Shown piece after piece: positions 32,288 to 41,297 of a stretch of 64,000 bases of DNA (position 1 is its first letter; the number at the start of each line of letters is the position of its first letter). The position numbers and the translations under genes were made by a program. This DNA comes from an uncultured Oscillospiraceae bacterium (GTDB taxonomy: Bacteria > Bacillota > Clostridia > Oscillospirales > Oscillospiraceae). The stretch spans positions 124,001 through 188,000 of the forward strand of contig CAKTMF010000002.1 in assembly GCA_934573855.1 (NCBI GenBank). The letters run 5' to 3'. The notes beneath the pieces are model-generated. The model made no database searches and was not told the DNA's origin. It saw nothing but the letters and a program-made list of their open reading frames with translations.

Positions 32288-34801
32288 TTACCCATTATTG
32301 CTCAGTACCGGCGTCCAGTATTCCTGCGCGTAGATGTCGGTGAAGCGGTAGGTCGCGCGGGCGGCGGCGATGGGGATATAGACATAGCTTATCTCCATGT
32401 CCTCCATGCTTCCGCGCACGGTCATCCTCTCGCCCATCATGTAGCTGTCGATGTACTGCCCATCGTAGCTGTAATAGTCGCAGACGAAGTCCAGCGTGTC
32501 CCCCGGCTCGAGAGCGGTCATGCCCTTGGGGACGGTCTCGGTCTCGCCGTCGCGGTAGTCGCGCCGCGCCCCGGCGATATAGCCGTAGGGGTGGTCGTTG
32601 TCGAACACGAGGATAAGGTCGCAGCGCTCGCCGTTGAGCAGCACGGGGACACGGCCGGTAATGGTGTAATTCTCGCCGTCGTCCACGGTGCCGGTGTGGT
32701 AATACGCCACGGGCTGGCCGTCGATGGCCGTCCATGTGCCGTCGTAGCTGCCGATGAGCGCGCCGTCGGCGGTAAACTTGAAGCTGTTGTCAAGCCCCAT
32801 GTCGATGAAGCCCTCACCGTCGTCGAGGAACAGGTTCAGCTCCAGCTCGTGGACGAGGCTCCACTGCTCCTCGCTGAGGGTCATGACGGGCGTGCCGTCC
32901 GCGCCCTCGCTCCAGCGCAGCGCGGTCGGGTCGAAGCGGTTCTCGGACAGGTACTGCGCGGTGTCCGCTATCCGCTCAGCGCTCAGCGAGCGGCCGAGGA
33001 ATGCGGAATTTTCGCCGCTGAGTCCCGAGACGCGGAACATGTCGCCGCCGAGGAGGCCGCCTATCATATCCGCAAGGGAGCCGGAGCTGTACGAGCCGCC
33101 GTAGGACGAGCCGTAGTCACTGCCGTAGCCGCCGAAGATACTCTCGAACACGTCGGAGGCGGAGCTGCCGAAGCTGTCGGAGCCGCTGTACCCGCCGTAG
33201 CTGCCGTAGTAATCAAAGAGCGAGCCGTAGGGCGAGGCGCTGCCGCCGCTCATGGCCTGACCGCCGGTCTCGACGCTCGCGAAGGCCTGAATGCACTTGG
33301 AGTATTCGTCGCTTATGCCGATGGCCTCGTAGGTGGAGACCGCGCTGTCCACGGAGGACACCTTGCGGTACGGGAAATAGATGGAGAGGCCGTAGGCGTT
33401 CGTCATGCCGGAGGAGGTGCGGTTGTACTTGACCGCGCCGAGAAGGGCGTCTATCAGCTCCTGCGCCTCGTCCGTGCCGATACCGTGCGCCAGATGTACG
33501 AGGTCGACCTGATCTATCTTCGTGGTGGAGAACTCGCGCGCACCGCTGCGGGCATCGGAAACGGTCCTGTAGCCGCCGTCCTCGATAAGCCCGGTCGTGG
33601 AGGCCGAGAAGGCGCTGAAGCTCGCCGGGACGGTCTCCTGCAGCTCCGCGAGGTCGACGAGCGAGAGCGTCGTCGCCTGACCGCGGCAGGAGGCCGCGCA
33701 GGCGTCAACATAGTCGTCTATTATCCGCTTGCCGAGCTGCACGGTAGAGACGGAGGTGTCCGCGCACAGCTCGCTTATCCAGTTGGTGTAGTACCAGCCG
33801 ATACCCGGCTCCGTCTCCTCGGAGGCGATGAGATAGTCGGCGTAGGGCGCAAGCGTCAGCGCCGTCTCCGTGGTCGCCATGAGGCAGGCATCAAAGCCGA
33901 TGAAGTCGAACCTGACTCCGCCGTTTTCCAGCGCCTCGCTTATGCCCTTGAGCGTCATGGAGCCGGAGGACTGGTATTTCTGGTCATAGCCGTAGCCGCT
34001 GAGCGAACCGCCGCCGTGGTCCCAGAGGATGAGCATATTGCGGTTCGCGGGGAAATTCTTATCGCAGTAGCGGATGAAGTCCGAGAGCGTCGAGGGCTTC
34101 GTCATGGAGACGCTGCCCGCGTCCTTCACAAGGCATTTGAAGCCGTTGCCGTTCGCGCCCTGCGCAAGCTGGTATATCTGGTTCACGGAGTCGGACATTA
34201 TGCTGTTGCGCCAGTCGGTGCAGCCGCCGGTATAGATCACGACGTTCACGTTGCCGCCCAGCGCAGCCTTCGCCATCTCGCTGAGATCGGAGGTGGCCAT
34301 GCCGCTCCTCGACTCAAGGTCGGTGCCGCACATATAGACCATCACCGTGGCCGTGTCCGCCCCGTTCCCGAAGACTGTCGTGTAGCGCGCACGCGCCGCG
34401 GGGTCGACCGTGGTGTCGAGCCTGCCCGTATTTGGCGTCAGCTCCCAGCCGTAGGAGACGCTGCCGCCGTTGAGCGAGCCGTAGAGGCCGTCGGAGAGGG
34501 CGGAATACTGTGAGGAGGTCTGGCCGTACTGCTGCGCCTGCGCGGTGGGCTGGGGGAGAGAGTCGCCCTGATCGGTGTCGTCGCCGAAAATGCCCGTGCC
34601 GCCGAAGATGAGCGCCAGAATGACGATGATCACGGTCAGGGGGCTGCTCCTCCTGCCGAAGCTCCTTGTCCCGCGTCCCGCGCCGACGAAGACGCCGGAC
34701 GCGCCCACCGGCCCCGTGCCGAGACCCGCGCCGCGCCTGAACACGCTCTTTCCGACGCCGGTAATGTTCTTCGCCCTGCTTCTCGGTCTGTTACCCGCCA
34801 T
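32288..34801 (-). CDS. Membrane-anchored clostripain-family (C11) cysteine protease
   Basis: 837 residues, much longer than the C11 core. A basic N-terminal cytoplasmic segment leads to one membrane helix (LTVIIVILALIFGGTGIFG, about 54-72), so the bulk is outside. The C11 domain follows: TATVMVYMCGTDLESRSG, catalytic His in LILWDHGGGSLSGYG and catalytic Cys in FDFIGFDACLMATTE. Residues about 530-600 are a Gly/Ser/Tyr-rich linker (SLFDYYGSYGGYSGSDSFGS), then a beta-rich C-terminal domain. C11 proteases cleave after Arg/Lys and mature autocatalytically. Target unknown. Confidence 0.92.
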   Translation of the reverse strand: MAGNRPRSRAKNITGVGKSVFRRGAGLGTGPVGASGVFVGAGRGTRSFGRRSSPLTVIIVILALIFGGTGIFGDDTDQGDSLPQPTAQAQQYGQTSSQYSALSDGLYGSLNGGSVSYGWELTPNTGRLDTTVDPAARARYTTVFGNGADTATVMVYMCGTDLESRSGMATSDLSEMAKAALGGNVNVVIYTGGCTDWRNSIMSDSVNQIYQLAQGANGNGFKCLVKDAGSVSMTKPSTLSDFIRYCDKNFPANRNMLILWDHGGGSLSGYGYDQKYQSSGSMTLKGISEALENGGVRFDFIGFDACLMATTETALTLAPYADYLIASEETEPGIGWYYTNWISELCADTSVSTVQLGKRIIDDYVDACAASCRGQATTLSLVDLAELQETVPASFSAFSASTTGLIEDGGYRTVSDARSGAREFSTTKIDQVDLVHLAHGIGTDEAQELIDALLGAVKYNRTSSGMTNAYGLSIYFPYRKVSSVDSAVSTYEAIGISDEYSKCIQAFASVETGGQAMSGGSASPYGSLFDYYGSYGGYSGSDSFGSSASDVFESIFGGYGSDYGSSYGGSYSSGSLADMIGGLLGGDMFRVSGLSGENSAFLGRSLSAERIADTAQYLSENRFDPTALRWSEGADGTPVMTLSEEQWSLVHELELNLFLDDGEGFIDMGLDNSFKFTADGALIGSYDGTWTAIDGQPVAYYHTGTVDDGENYTITGRVPVLLNGERCDLILVFDNDHPYGYIAGARRDYRDGETETVPKGMTALEPGDTLDFVCDYYSYDGQYIDSYMMGERMTVRGSMEDMEISYVYIPIAAARATYRFTDIYAQEYWTPVLSNNG

Positions 34802-34938
34802 ATCAACGTCCTGCCTTTCTCGGAGCGGGCCGGGTCAAGCGCCCGGTCCGGCACATTTTACGACTGTATTTTATGCTATGCTCCGGGATATTGCAAGACG
34901 CCCGCGGAATATATTTTTTCCGCAAAACACCGCGCTCT

Positions 34939-34968
34939 TTGACAAAATCCGCGCCTCCGCCGTATTAG
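34939..34968 (+). promoter_or_regulatory. Promoter of the secreted unknown at 35006
   Basis: TTGACA, 18-base spacer, TATTAG, about 37 bases before the GTG start. Confidence 0.55.
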
Positions 34969-35005
34969 TATTGCCTTGTGAGAGCCAAACGAAGGAGGCG
35001 AGAGC

Positions 35006-35773
35006 GTGAGGGTCAAGGCAGTAAGGCGGCTGACGGTGCCGCTCGCGGCGCTGGCGGTACTCACGGCGCAGGTCTTTATATCGGCGGCGGCTCCCGCCAG
35101 CGCGGAGACGGGAAACGACTACATACCGGTCGCCGCCGTCACCTCCTGCTCACAGAACAGCACGGAGGGCTTTGCCGACGCGGAGTGGAGCGCGTATCTG
35201 AGCGCCTACTCCCGCGCGAGAGAGGCGGAATGCCTCGCGGCGGGGCTGCCGTCGGGCGCGTGGCGCGACGGCGCGGAGATGGCCGAGGATGCGGTCTACG
35301 GCTGTGCCGACGAGGTGACGCGCCAGCGTCTCGGCGAGATAGCGCGCAAATACGGGCTGGAGCTTTGCGGCGCGGCCGCGGAGGAGGGAGAAAGAGAGCT
35401 GAGCATTTCCGTCAGCACCGAGAAGCTCAGGACGCTCTACGCCTATGAAAACGGCGCCTTCGGCGTCGCGGGGAGAGCGGACCTCTCCGGCTGGATGTGC
35501 GACTTTGTCTATGAGGAATGTCCGGTGGGCGTGATGGGCTTCTGGAGCCGCAGCGGCGAGCAGCTGGACAAATACAGCCAGTGGCGCTATTCCCCGCCCG
35601 ACGGCGCGCCGGTGTGGATAGACATGGGCGCGGCCAACAGCGGCGGCTACAGCGGCTATCGGCAGGTGCTGCTCTACCGGCGCAGCGGCGAGAGGATAAT
35701 CACCGTCCGCGGCAGCGTCCCCAATGACCGCGACGGCGCGGAGAACTTTGCCGACATCTTTTTCGCGCAGTGA
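35006..35773 (+). CDS. Secreted protein of unknown function
   Basis: 255 residues from the GTG at 35006, placed by GAAGGAGGCG. A signal peptide (RLTVPLAALAVLTAQVFISA to PASA) is followed by a mature domain without further membrane segments. It contains several cysteines (SCSQNS, ECLAAG, YGCADE, LELCGA, GWMCDF, EECPVG) and Trp/Tyr-rich strands near the end (YSQWRYSPPDGAPVWIDMG). I do not recognise a family. Monocistronic; the structured repeat described below begins ten bases after its stop. Confidence 0.65.
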   Translation: MRVKAVRRLTVPLAALAVLTAQVFISAAAPASAETGNDYIPVAAVTSCSQNSTEGFADAEWSAYLSAYSRAREAECLAAGLPSGAWRDGAEMAEDAVYGCADEVTRQRLGEIARKYGLELCGAAAEEGERELSISVSTEKLRTLYAYENGAFGVAGRADLSGWMCDFVYEECPVGVMGFWSRSGEQLDKYSQWRYSPPDGAPVWIDMGAANSGGYSGYRQVLLYRRSGERIITVRGSVPNDRDGAENFADIFFAQ

Positions 35774-35782
35774 CTCAGAGAA

Positions 35783-35988
35783 GCTGTCGAAAAAACCACT
35801 CCGCTACTCACAGGGACAGAGCAGCGGGGGTGCGCGAGGGGGGAAGACCCGCCTCGCAGTACAATAGCCTGCCGTCAAAAGCCTTGATCGATCAAGGCTT
35901 TTGAGCGAAGCAGCATTTTGAAGACTCCAAAATGCTCGGCAGGAGAAGCGCAGTCAAAAAAGTTCGTTTGGACTTTTTTGACAAGCTG
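35783..35988 (+). repeat. Structured dispersed repeat, copy 1
   Basis: Copy of a 206-base element whose reverse complement is at 63190-63397; about nine of ten bases match by eye. Parts: a 28-base perfect palindrome centred on TTGATCGATCAA (35876-35903), hairpin GCATTTTG...CAAAATGC (35913-35935), hairpin GTCAAAAAAGTTC/GGACTTTTTTGAC (35953-35982), a stem CCTGCCG/CGGCAGG (35868-35874 with 35937-35943) enclosing the first two, and GCGAGG/CCTCGC (35834-35857). The ends, GTCGAAAAAA and TTTTTTGAC, form an imperfect terminal inverted repeat. No reading frame of note. Confidence 0.85.
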
Positions 35989-36023
35989 AAAAGGGCGTAT
36001 GACACGCGGTCATACGTCCTTTT
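35989..36023. terminator. Hairpin terminator of the ABC exporter operon
   Basis: AAAAGGGCGTATGAC and GTCATACGTCCTTTT arms. On the minus strand it lies 15 bases after the last exporter gene and ends in TTTT; it directly abuts repeat copy 1. Confidence 0.7.
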
Positions 36024-36037
36024 CCTTATTTTTTACT

Positions 36038-37969
36038 TTATTCAAGCTCGAACGCGCCGGTATAGAGCTGGTAATAGGTGCCCTTTTCGGCAAGGAGCTT
36101 TTCGTGGCTGCCGCGCTCAATTATCCGTCCGTGGTCAAGCACCATGATGACGTCGGAGTTCATTACGGTCGACAGGCGGTGGGCGATGACGAACACGGTG
36201 CGCCCCTCCATGAGCTTATCCATGCCGCGCTGAACGATGGCCTCGGTGCGGGTGTCGATGGAGGAGGTCGCCTCGTCGAGTATCATGACCGGGGGATCGG
36301 CGACGGCGGCGCGCGCTATGGCGATGAGCTGGCGCTGGCCCTGAGAGAGGTTCGCGCCGTTGTTGGAAAGCTCGGTGTCGTAGCCGCCGGGGAGGCGGGT
36401 GATGAAATCGTCCGCGCCGGCGAGCTTCGCCGCGGCGATGCACTCCTCGTCCGTGGCGTCGAGACGGCCGTAGCGGATGTTGTCCATGACGGAGCCGGTG
36501 AAGAGGTTGGTATCCTGAAGCACGATACCCAGCGAGCGGCGGAGATCGGACTTCTTTATCTTGTTGATGTTTATGCCGTCGTAGCGTATTTTGCCGTCGG
36601 CGATATCGTAGAAACGGTTTATGAGGTTCGTGATAGTGGTCTTGCCCGCGCCGGTCGCGCCGACGAAGGCCACCTTCTGTCCCGGCTCGGCGTAGACGGA
36701 GACGTCGTTGAGGACCTGCTTGCCCTCCACATACGAGAAGTCCACGTCCGTCATGCGCACGTCGCCGCGAAGCTCGGTATAGGTGAGCGTCCCGTCGCCG
36801 TGGGGGTGCTTCCACGCCCAGTGCCCGGTGCGGCGGTCGGTCTCGGTGACGGTGCCGTCGGGGGCGATGTCGCAGTTGACGAGAGTGACGTAGCCGTTAT
36901 CCTCCTCGGGCTTCTCGTCCACGAGGGAGAAGATACGGTTCGCGCCGGCGGAGGCCATGACGATGGAGTTTACCTGCTGAGAGAGATTGTTGACGTTGCC
37001 GGTGAACTGCTTCGCCATGTTCAGGAACGGCACGAGTATGCTAACGGAAAACGCCATGCCCGAGATCGAGAGGTTCGGCAGCCCGCTCAGCAGGAACAGT
37101 CCGCCCACCAGCGCGAGCAGCACATAGAGGATGTTGCCGATGTTGCCGATGATGGGGCCGAGGACGTTCGCGTAGGCGTTGGCCTTCATGCTGTTTTCAA
37201 AAAGCTCGTTGTTGACGGCGTCAAAGTCGTCCATGCTCTGCTCCTCGTGGCAGAACACCTTGACGACCTTCTGTCCGTTCATCATCTCCTGGATGAAGCC
37301 CTCGGCCGCGGCCACAGACTTCTGCTGGAGACCGAAGAATCTCGCGGAGCCGCCGCCTATCCTCCGGGTGACGAACACCATGGCGCAGATACCTATGACG
37401 AGGACGAGCGTCATCCACACGCTGAAATACAGCATGATGGCGAACACCACCAGCACCACCGCGCCCGACTGAATGAGCGCGGGAATGGAGCTTGAGACGA
37501 GCTGGCGGAGCGTGTCGATGTCGTTCGTGTAGTAGGACATGATGTCGCCGTGCTTGTGGGTGTCAAAGTAGCGGATGGGGAGATCCTGCATGCCGTCGAA
37601 CATCTCGCGGCGGAGCTTGTCGAGAAAGCCCTGCGTCATGACGGCCATTATCTGGGTCTGCGCGAGCGTGGAGAGTATAGCGAGGATATACAGCAGCGCG
37701 AGCAGATAGACATACGGCAGTATCTCGGCCTTCGCGGCGAGCCAGTCGCCGGTCCGGTACCATTTTTCCACCGCGGCAAGCACGTTCTGGATGAACAGCG
37801 AGGGGATGGAGGACACGATCGCCGAGAACAGTATGAGGCATACCGTCAGCGGAGCGAGCCGTGGATAATAGCCGAAGAACTTCTTTATCACACGGCCGAG
37901 AGCCGCGCCGTCCATCTTCGCCCCGCCCCTGCCGGGAGCGCCCTTATTCATTTTCGCCATCGCTGTCAC
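36038..37969 (-). CDS. ABC exporter half-transporter with canonical ATP site
   Basis: 643 residues: six membrane helices (about 45-330) and a C-terminal ATPase. Walker A AFVGATGAGKTTI, signature NLSQGQRQL (a Q replaces the first G of LSGGQ), Walker B PVMILDEATSSIDTRTE with catalytic Glu, then the H-loop VFVIAHRLSTV. An 80-residue insertion between membrane and ATPase parts (about 370-405, DIAPDGTVTETDRRTGHWAW) is unusual. With the next gene it forms a heterodimeric multidrug/peptide exporter of the BmrCD/TmrAB type. Start overlaps the end of its partner by 26 bases. Confidence 0.92.
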   Translation of the reverse strand: MTAMAKMNKGAPGRGGAKMDGAALGRVIKKFFGYYPRLAPLTVCLILFSAIVSSIPSLFIQNVLAAVEKWYRTGDWLAAKAEILPYVYLLALLYILAILSTLAQTQIMAVMTQGFLDKLRREMFDGMQDLPIRYFDTHKHGDIMSYYTNDIDTLRQLVSSSIPALIQSGAVVLVVFAIMLYFSVWMTLVLVIGICAMVFVTRRIGGGSARFFGLQQKSVAAAEGFIQEMMNGQKVVKVFCHEEQSMDDFDAVNNELFENSMKANAYANVLGPIIGNIGNILYVLLALVGGLFLLSGLPNLSISGMAFSVSILVPFLNMAKQFTGNVNNLSQQVNSIVMASAGANRIFSLVDEKPEEDNGYVTLVNCDIAPDGTVTETDRRTGHWAWKHPHGDGTLTYTELRGDVRMTDVDFSYVEGKQVLNDVSVYAEPGQKVAFVGATGAGKTTITNLINRFYDIADGKIRYDGININKIKKSDLRRSLGIVLQDTNLFTGSVMDNIRYGRLDATDEECIAAAKLAGADDFITRLPGGYDTELSNNGANLSQGQRQLIAIARAAVADPPVMILDEATSSIDTRTEAIVQRGMDKLMEGRTVFVIAHRLSTVMNSDVIMVLDHGRIIERGSHEKLLAEKGTYYQLYTGAFELE

Positions 37970-39695
37970 CTCCTCTTGTCTGCTGCTCGTATACCTCGCG
38001 GTATATCTCCGAGGTCCTGAGCAGCTCGTCGTGCCTGCCCATCGCCGCTATCGCGCCGTTATTCATGACGATTATCATGTCCGCGTCCTGCACGGAGGCG
38101 ACGCGCTGGGCGATGATTATTTTTGTGGTCTCGGGTATGAAGGATCTGAAGCCCGAGCGGATGAGCGCGTCGGTGCGGGTGTCCACGGCGCTGGTAGAGT
38201 CGTCGAGGATGAGGACCTTCGGCTTCTTGAGGAGCGCCCGCGCTATGCACAGACGCTGCTTCTGGCCGCCGGAGACGTTGGTGCCGCCCTGCTCTATCCT
38301 GTAGTCGTAGCCGCCGGGGAGGCTGCGGATGAACTCGTCGGCCTGCGCGAGCCTGCATGCCTCGGCGCACTCCTCGTCGGTGGCGTTGGGGTCGCCCCAG
38401 CGGAGGTTATCCTTTATCGTGCCGGAGAAAAGCTCGTTTTTCTGCAGCACCATGGCCACCGCGCCGCGCAGGGTCTCTATGTCGTAATCCCTCACGTCCA
38501 CGCCGCCGACCCTGACGCTGCCGCCGGTAACGTCGTACAGGCGGGGGATGAGCTGGACGAGCGTGGATTTGCCGGAGCCGGTGCCGCCCAGAATGCCCAC
38601 GGTCATGCCCGAGGCGATGTGCAGCTCGACGTCCCTGAGCGCGGACTTCTTCGCGCTTTTACTGTACTTGAAGCTCACGCCGTCGAAATCCACGGAGCCG
38701 TCCTTCACCTCGTATACGGGGTTTTCGGGGTTTTCGAGCGTGAATCCCTCGCTGAGTACCTCGCAGATACGCTTCGCGGACTCGGCGGACATGGTGAGCA
38801 TGACATACAGCATGGAGAGCATCATGAGCGACATAAGTATCTGCACGCCGTAGGTGAGCATTGCCGAGATCTGGCCCACGTCGATGACGGCGCCGCGGCT
38901 CTCCACGATGATCTTGGAGCCGACAACGAGGATGAAGATCATATTGAAATTCATGCACAGCTGCATGAGGGGGCTGTTGAGCGCAACGATACGCTCGGCG
39001 CGGGTGAAGTCGGCGCGGATGTTGTCGGAGGCCTTCGCGAACTTCTCCTTCTCGTACTCCTCGCGGGAGAAGCCCTTGACGACGCGCATGCCGCGGACGT
39101 TCTCCTCGATGGACCCGTTGAGCTTGTCGTATTTCTTGAACACGGCGCGGAAGGCCGGCATTGCCTTCTTCGCGATCAGAATGAGGCCGAAGAGCAGCAG
39201 CGGTATGACCACCACGAAGGTCATCGCGAGCCGCCCGCCCATTACCGCCGCCATGGTGACGGAGAATATGAACATCAGCGGCGAGCGCACCGCCATGCGT
39301 ATGAGCATCATGAACGCGAACTGCACGTTATTTATATCTGTAGTCATACGCGTGACCAGCGAGGCGTTCGAGAATTTGTCGATGTTCTCAAAGGAAAAGC
39401 CCTGTACCTTTTCAAACACGTCGTGGCGCAGATTGCGCGCGAAGCCGGAGGATGCCTTCGCGCAGGTGAAGCCCGCCCCGCCGCCGCACGCGAGCGAGAG
39501 CATGGCCATAAGCACCAGAAGGAGTCCGGTCCTCGCCACGTCCGCCATGTGGGCGCCGGCCTTGATGGCGTTCACGAGCTCGGCGGTGATGAACGGGATC
39601 AGCACCTCGAGGAACACCTCGCCGACGATAAGCACGAGCGTAAGGATCGCGGGCTTTTTAAATTCCCTCACGCTTGCGTAAAGCTTTTTGATCAT
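37944..39695 (-). CDS. ABC exporter half-transporter with degenerate ATP site
   Basis: 583 residues: six membrane helices and an ATPase with Walker A GILGGTGSGKSTLV, signature NVSGGQKQR and Walker B KVLILDDSTSAVDTRTD. Asp stands in place of the catalytic Glu after Walker B, and the switch His region reads IIIAQRVASV with Gln for His. This is the standard degenerate partner in heterodimeric exporters, with the intact site in the downstream subunit (36038-37969). Preceded by the MarR-type gene, with a four-base overlap, so the operon is regulator-first. Export substrate unknown; drug efflux is the usual role. Confidence 0.92.
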   Translation of the reverse strand: MIKKLYASVREFKKPAILTLVLIVGEVFLEVLIPFITAELVNAIKAGAHMADVARTGLLLVLMAMLSLACGGGAGFTCAKASSGFARNLRHDVFEKVQGFSFENIDKFSNASLVTRMTTDINNVQFAFMMLIRMAVRSPLMFIFSVTMAAVMGGRLAMTFVVVIPLLLFGLILIAKKAMPAFRAVFKKYDKLNGSIEENVRGMRVVKGFSREEYEKEKFAKASDNIRADFTRAERIVALNSPLMQLCMNFNMIFILVVGSKIIVESRGAVIDVGQISAMLTYGVQILMSLMMLSMLYVMLTMSAESAKRICEVLSEGFTLENPENPVYEVKDGSVDFDGVSFKYSKSAKKSALRDVELHIASGMTVGILGGTGSGKSTLVQLIPRLYDVTGGSVRVGGVDVRDYDIETLRGAVAMVLQKNELFSGTIKDNLRWGDPNATDEECAEACRLAQADEFIRSLPGGYDYRIEQGGTNVSGGQKQRLCIARALLKKPKVLILDDSTSAVDTRTDALIRSGFRSFIPETTKIIIAQRVASVQDADMIIVMNNGAIAAMGRHDELLRTSEIYREVYEQQTRGGDSDGENE

Positions 39696-40147
39696 TCGTT
39701 ATCTTTTCCTTTCCCGCAAGAATTTTTCAGCATGACGTCGGTGAGCCGTATAAGCTCGCGCGTCTCCTCCTCGCTCAGTCCCACGGTCAGCGAGGCAAAT
39801 ACCCGCTCGTCCGCCGTGCGCATCTCGCCGGCGAGAGCGCGGGCCTTTTCGGTGGAGCTTATCAGCTTGCACCGCCTGTCGCTCTCCCCGGGGCGGCAGA
39901 GTATGAAGCCCTTTTTTTCGAGCCGTTTGAGTATCTCTGTCATTGTCGGATGTGTGACGTGGGAGGCGTTTTCAAGGTCGCGCTGGGTAACGCCGGCGGA
40001 GCCGCCGCGCTCCATTCTGCCGAGCTGGCCCAGCACTCCGAACTGCACTCCCGTCAGCTCCTTTTCCTTCAGCAGCCCGTCAAGCTGCCGCTTGAAGCTC
40101 CGGCTGATCACCGAAAAGCGCAGCCCCATGGGCATCTCCTGTTCCAT
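39692..40147 (-). CDS. MarR-family regulator of the ABC exporter
   Basis: 151 residues from the ATG at 40147, which has GGAGGTGAG upstream; the longer frame adds a non-family tail. Winged-helix core: KELTGVQFGVLGQLGRME, GVTQRDLENASHVTHPTMTE (recognition helix) and LEKKGFILCRPGESDRRCKL (wing). First gene of the operon with two exporter half-genes, so it very probably represses its own operon and is released by a ligand. Confidence 0.92.
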   Translation of the reverse strand: MEQEMPMGLRFSVISRSFKRQLDGLLKEKELTGVQFGVLGQLGRMERGGSAGVTQRDLENASHVTHPTMTEILKRLEKKGFILCRPGESDRRCKLISSTEKARALAGEMRTADERVFASLTVGLSEEETRELIRLTDVMLKNSCGKGKDNE

Positions 40148-40178
40148 CGTCTCACCTCCATTAAGTAGTGTACGACGC

Positions 40179-40207
40179 ATTTTATACGTTTCGATTTTTA
40201 ATGTCAA
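40179..40207 (-). promoter_or_regulatory. Promoter of the MarR-ABC operon
   Basis: Minus strand TTGACA, 17-base spacer, TAAAAT, about 32 bases before the start codon. The short palindromic stretches around it (CGTATAAAATGCG, GTCGTACAC) are candidate operator parts. Confidence 0.65.
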
Positions 40208-40325
40208 GGGGCTTTTTCGCAAGTTTACCAAAAATACACATATCTTTTTGGGACTATTGCTAATGTCTTGACATCGGTGCGGCGATTTGGTAGCATTTCA
40301 AAAAAAGGTTCGGGAGGGCTGAAAA

Positions 40326-41117
40326 ATGATATCCTTCGGTATGCCGACGCTCATCGAGCTTCCGGATGCGGAGAGCAGCGCCGCGCTCTGCCGCGAGCTG
40401 GGGCTTGATTTTGTGGAGCTTAATATGAGCTTTCCCCAGTACCAGCCGGAGACGCTGGACGAGGGGAGGCTGCGGGACATTATGGAGCGTTACGGCGTGT
40501 ATTTCACCCTCCATGCCGACGAAAGCACCGACCCGTGCAGCGTGAACCGCCGCATCGCGGGCGTATTCTCGGACACGATGGAGTACGCGGTGGCTCTGGC
40601 GGGACGGCTGGGCATGCCGTCGGTGAACATGCATTTGCTGCGCGGGGTGTATGTGACGCTGCCGGAGCGGCGTACCTATATCTACGCGGAGAACGAGGAG
40701 CTGTACCTCGACGGCCTGCGGCACTTTCGCGACAGGATGGAACGCGCGGCCGGGGAGAGCGGCGTGCGCGTCTGTATCGAGAACACCGACGGCTTTGACC
40801 TGCCGTTTCTTACCCACGGGGTGGACACGCTGCTCGAAAGCCCGGCCTTTGACCTTACCTACGACATCGGCCACGACAACGCCATCGGCGGCGCGGACCG
40901 TGAATTCATTCTCGCGCGCTCCGACAGGCTCGTCCATATGCACATGCACGACGGCGCAGGGCAGAGGGTACACCTCGCGCTCGGCGACGGGGATATGGAT
41001 ATAACGTGGTACCGCGCCCTTGCGGAGCGCTGCGGCTGCCGGGCGGTCCTTGAGACAAAGACCGTCGCGGCGCTGAGAAAGTCGGTGGAGTACCTGCGCG
41101 TCCGCGGCTGGATATAA
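40326..41117 (+). CDS. Sugar phosphate isomerase/epimerase-type TIM barrel
   Basis: 263 residues, AP-endonuclease-2/xylose-isomerase-like barrel. Metal-site residues are in LDFVELNMSFPQ, SVNMHLLRG, VCIENTDGFD (Glu), LTYDIGHDNAIG (Asp/His), VHMHMHDGAGQRVHLALGDG (His) and AVLETKTVAAL (Glu). The family includes sugar epimerases and deoxyribonucleases (endonuclease IV); length and lack of endo IV loops favour the sugar enzymes. Monocistronic, ATG at 40326 after GGGAGGG, own terminator. Substrate unknown. Confidence 0.88.
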   Translation: MISFGMPTLIELPDAESSAALCRELGLDFVELNMSFPQYQPETLDEGRLRDIMERYGVYFTLHADESTDPCSVNRRIAGVFSDTMEYAVALAGRLGMPSVNMHLLRGVYVTLPERRTYIYAENEELYLDGLRHFRDRMERAAGESGVRVCIENTDGFDLPFLTHGVDTLLESPAFDLTYDIGHDNAIGGADREFILARSDRLVHMHMHDGAGQRVHLALGDGDMDITWYRALAERCGCRAVLETKTVAALRKSVEYLRVRGWI

Positions 41118-41126
41118 CTTATAAGG

Positions 41127-41162
41127 AAAACCGTGTGCGCTCTTTGCCGCACACGGTTTTTA
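41127..41162 (+). terminator. Intrinsic terminator
   Basis: AAAACCGTGTGCG and CGCACACGGTTTT arms, T tail. Confidence 0.9.
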
Positions 41163-41297
41163 TTTGGCGGGGATATATGGTTTTTACCGGCGGGATATGC
41201 TACAATGACTGCGGCGGCGCATGTACACGTCGCGGAAAACGCCGCTCGCCGACCGGCGGCCGTAAGGCGGCCTCAAAAATAAAGGAGTACCGCGGTC

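Noticed and set aside
32591..34513. 640-codon open frame opposite the clostripain-like gene
   Set aside because: High GC leaves long antisense frames open. The translation is Val/Ala/Gly/Arg/His-rich with no ribosome site or family motif, while the minus strand has both catalytic motifs.
36038..39695. Possible bacteriocin or lantibiotic export system
   Set aside because: The exporters lack an N-terminal C39 peptidase domain and no precursor peptide or modification gene is near; MarR control favours drug efflux.
38031..40271. 746-codon open frame opposite the ABC exporter and MarR genes
   Set aside because: It spans two unrelated genes antisense and shows only His/Asp/Ala-rich shadow composition.
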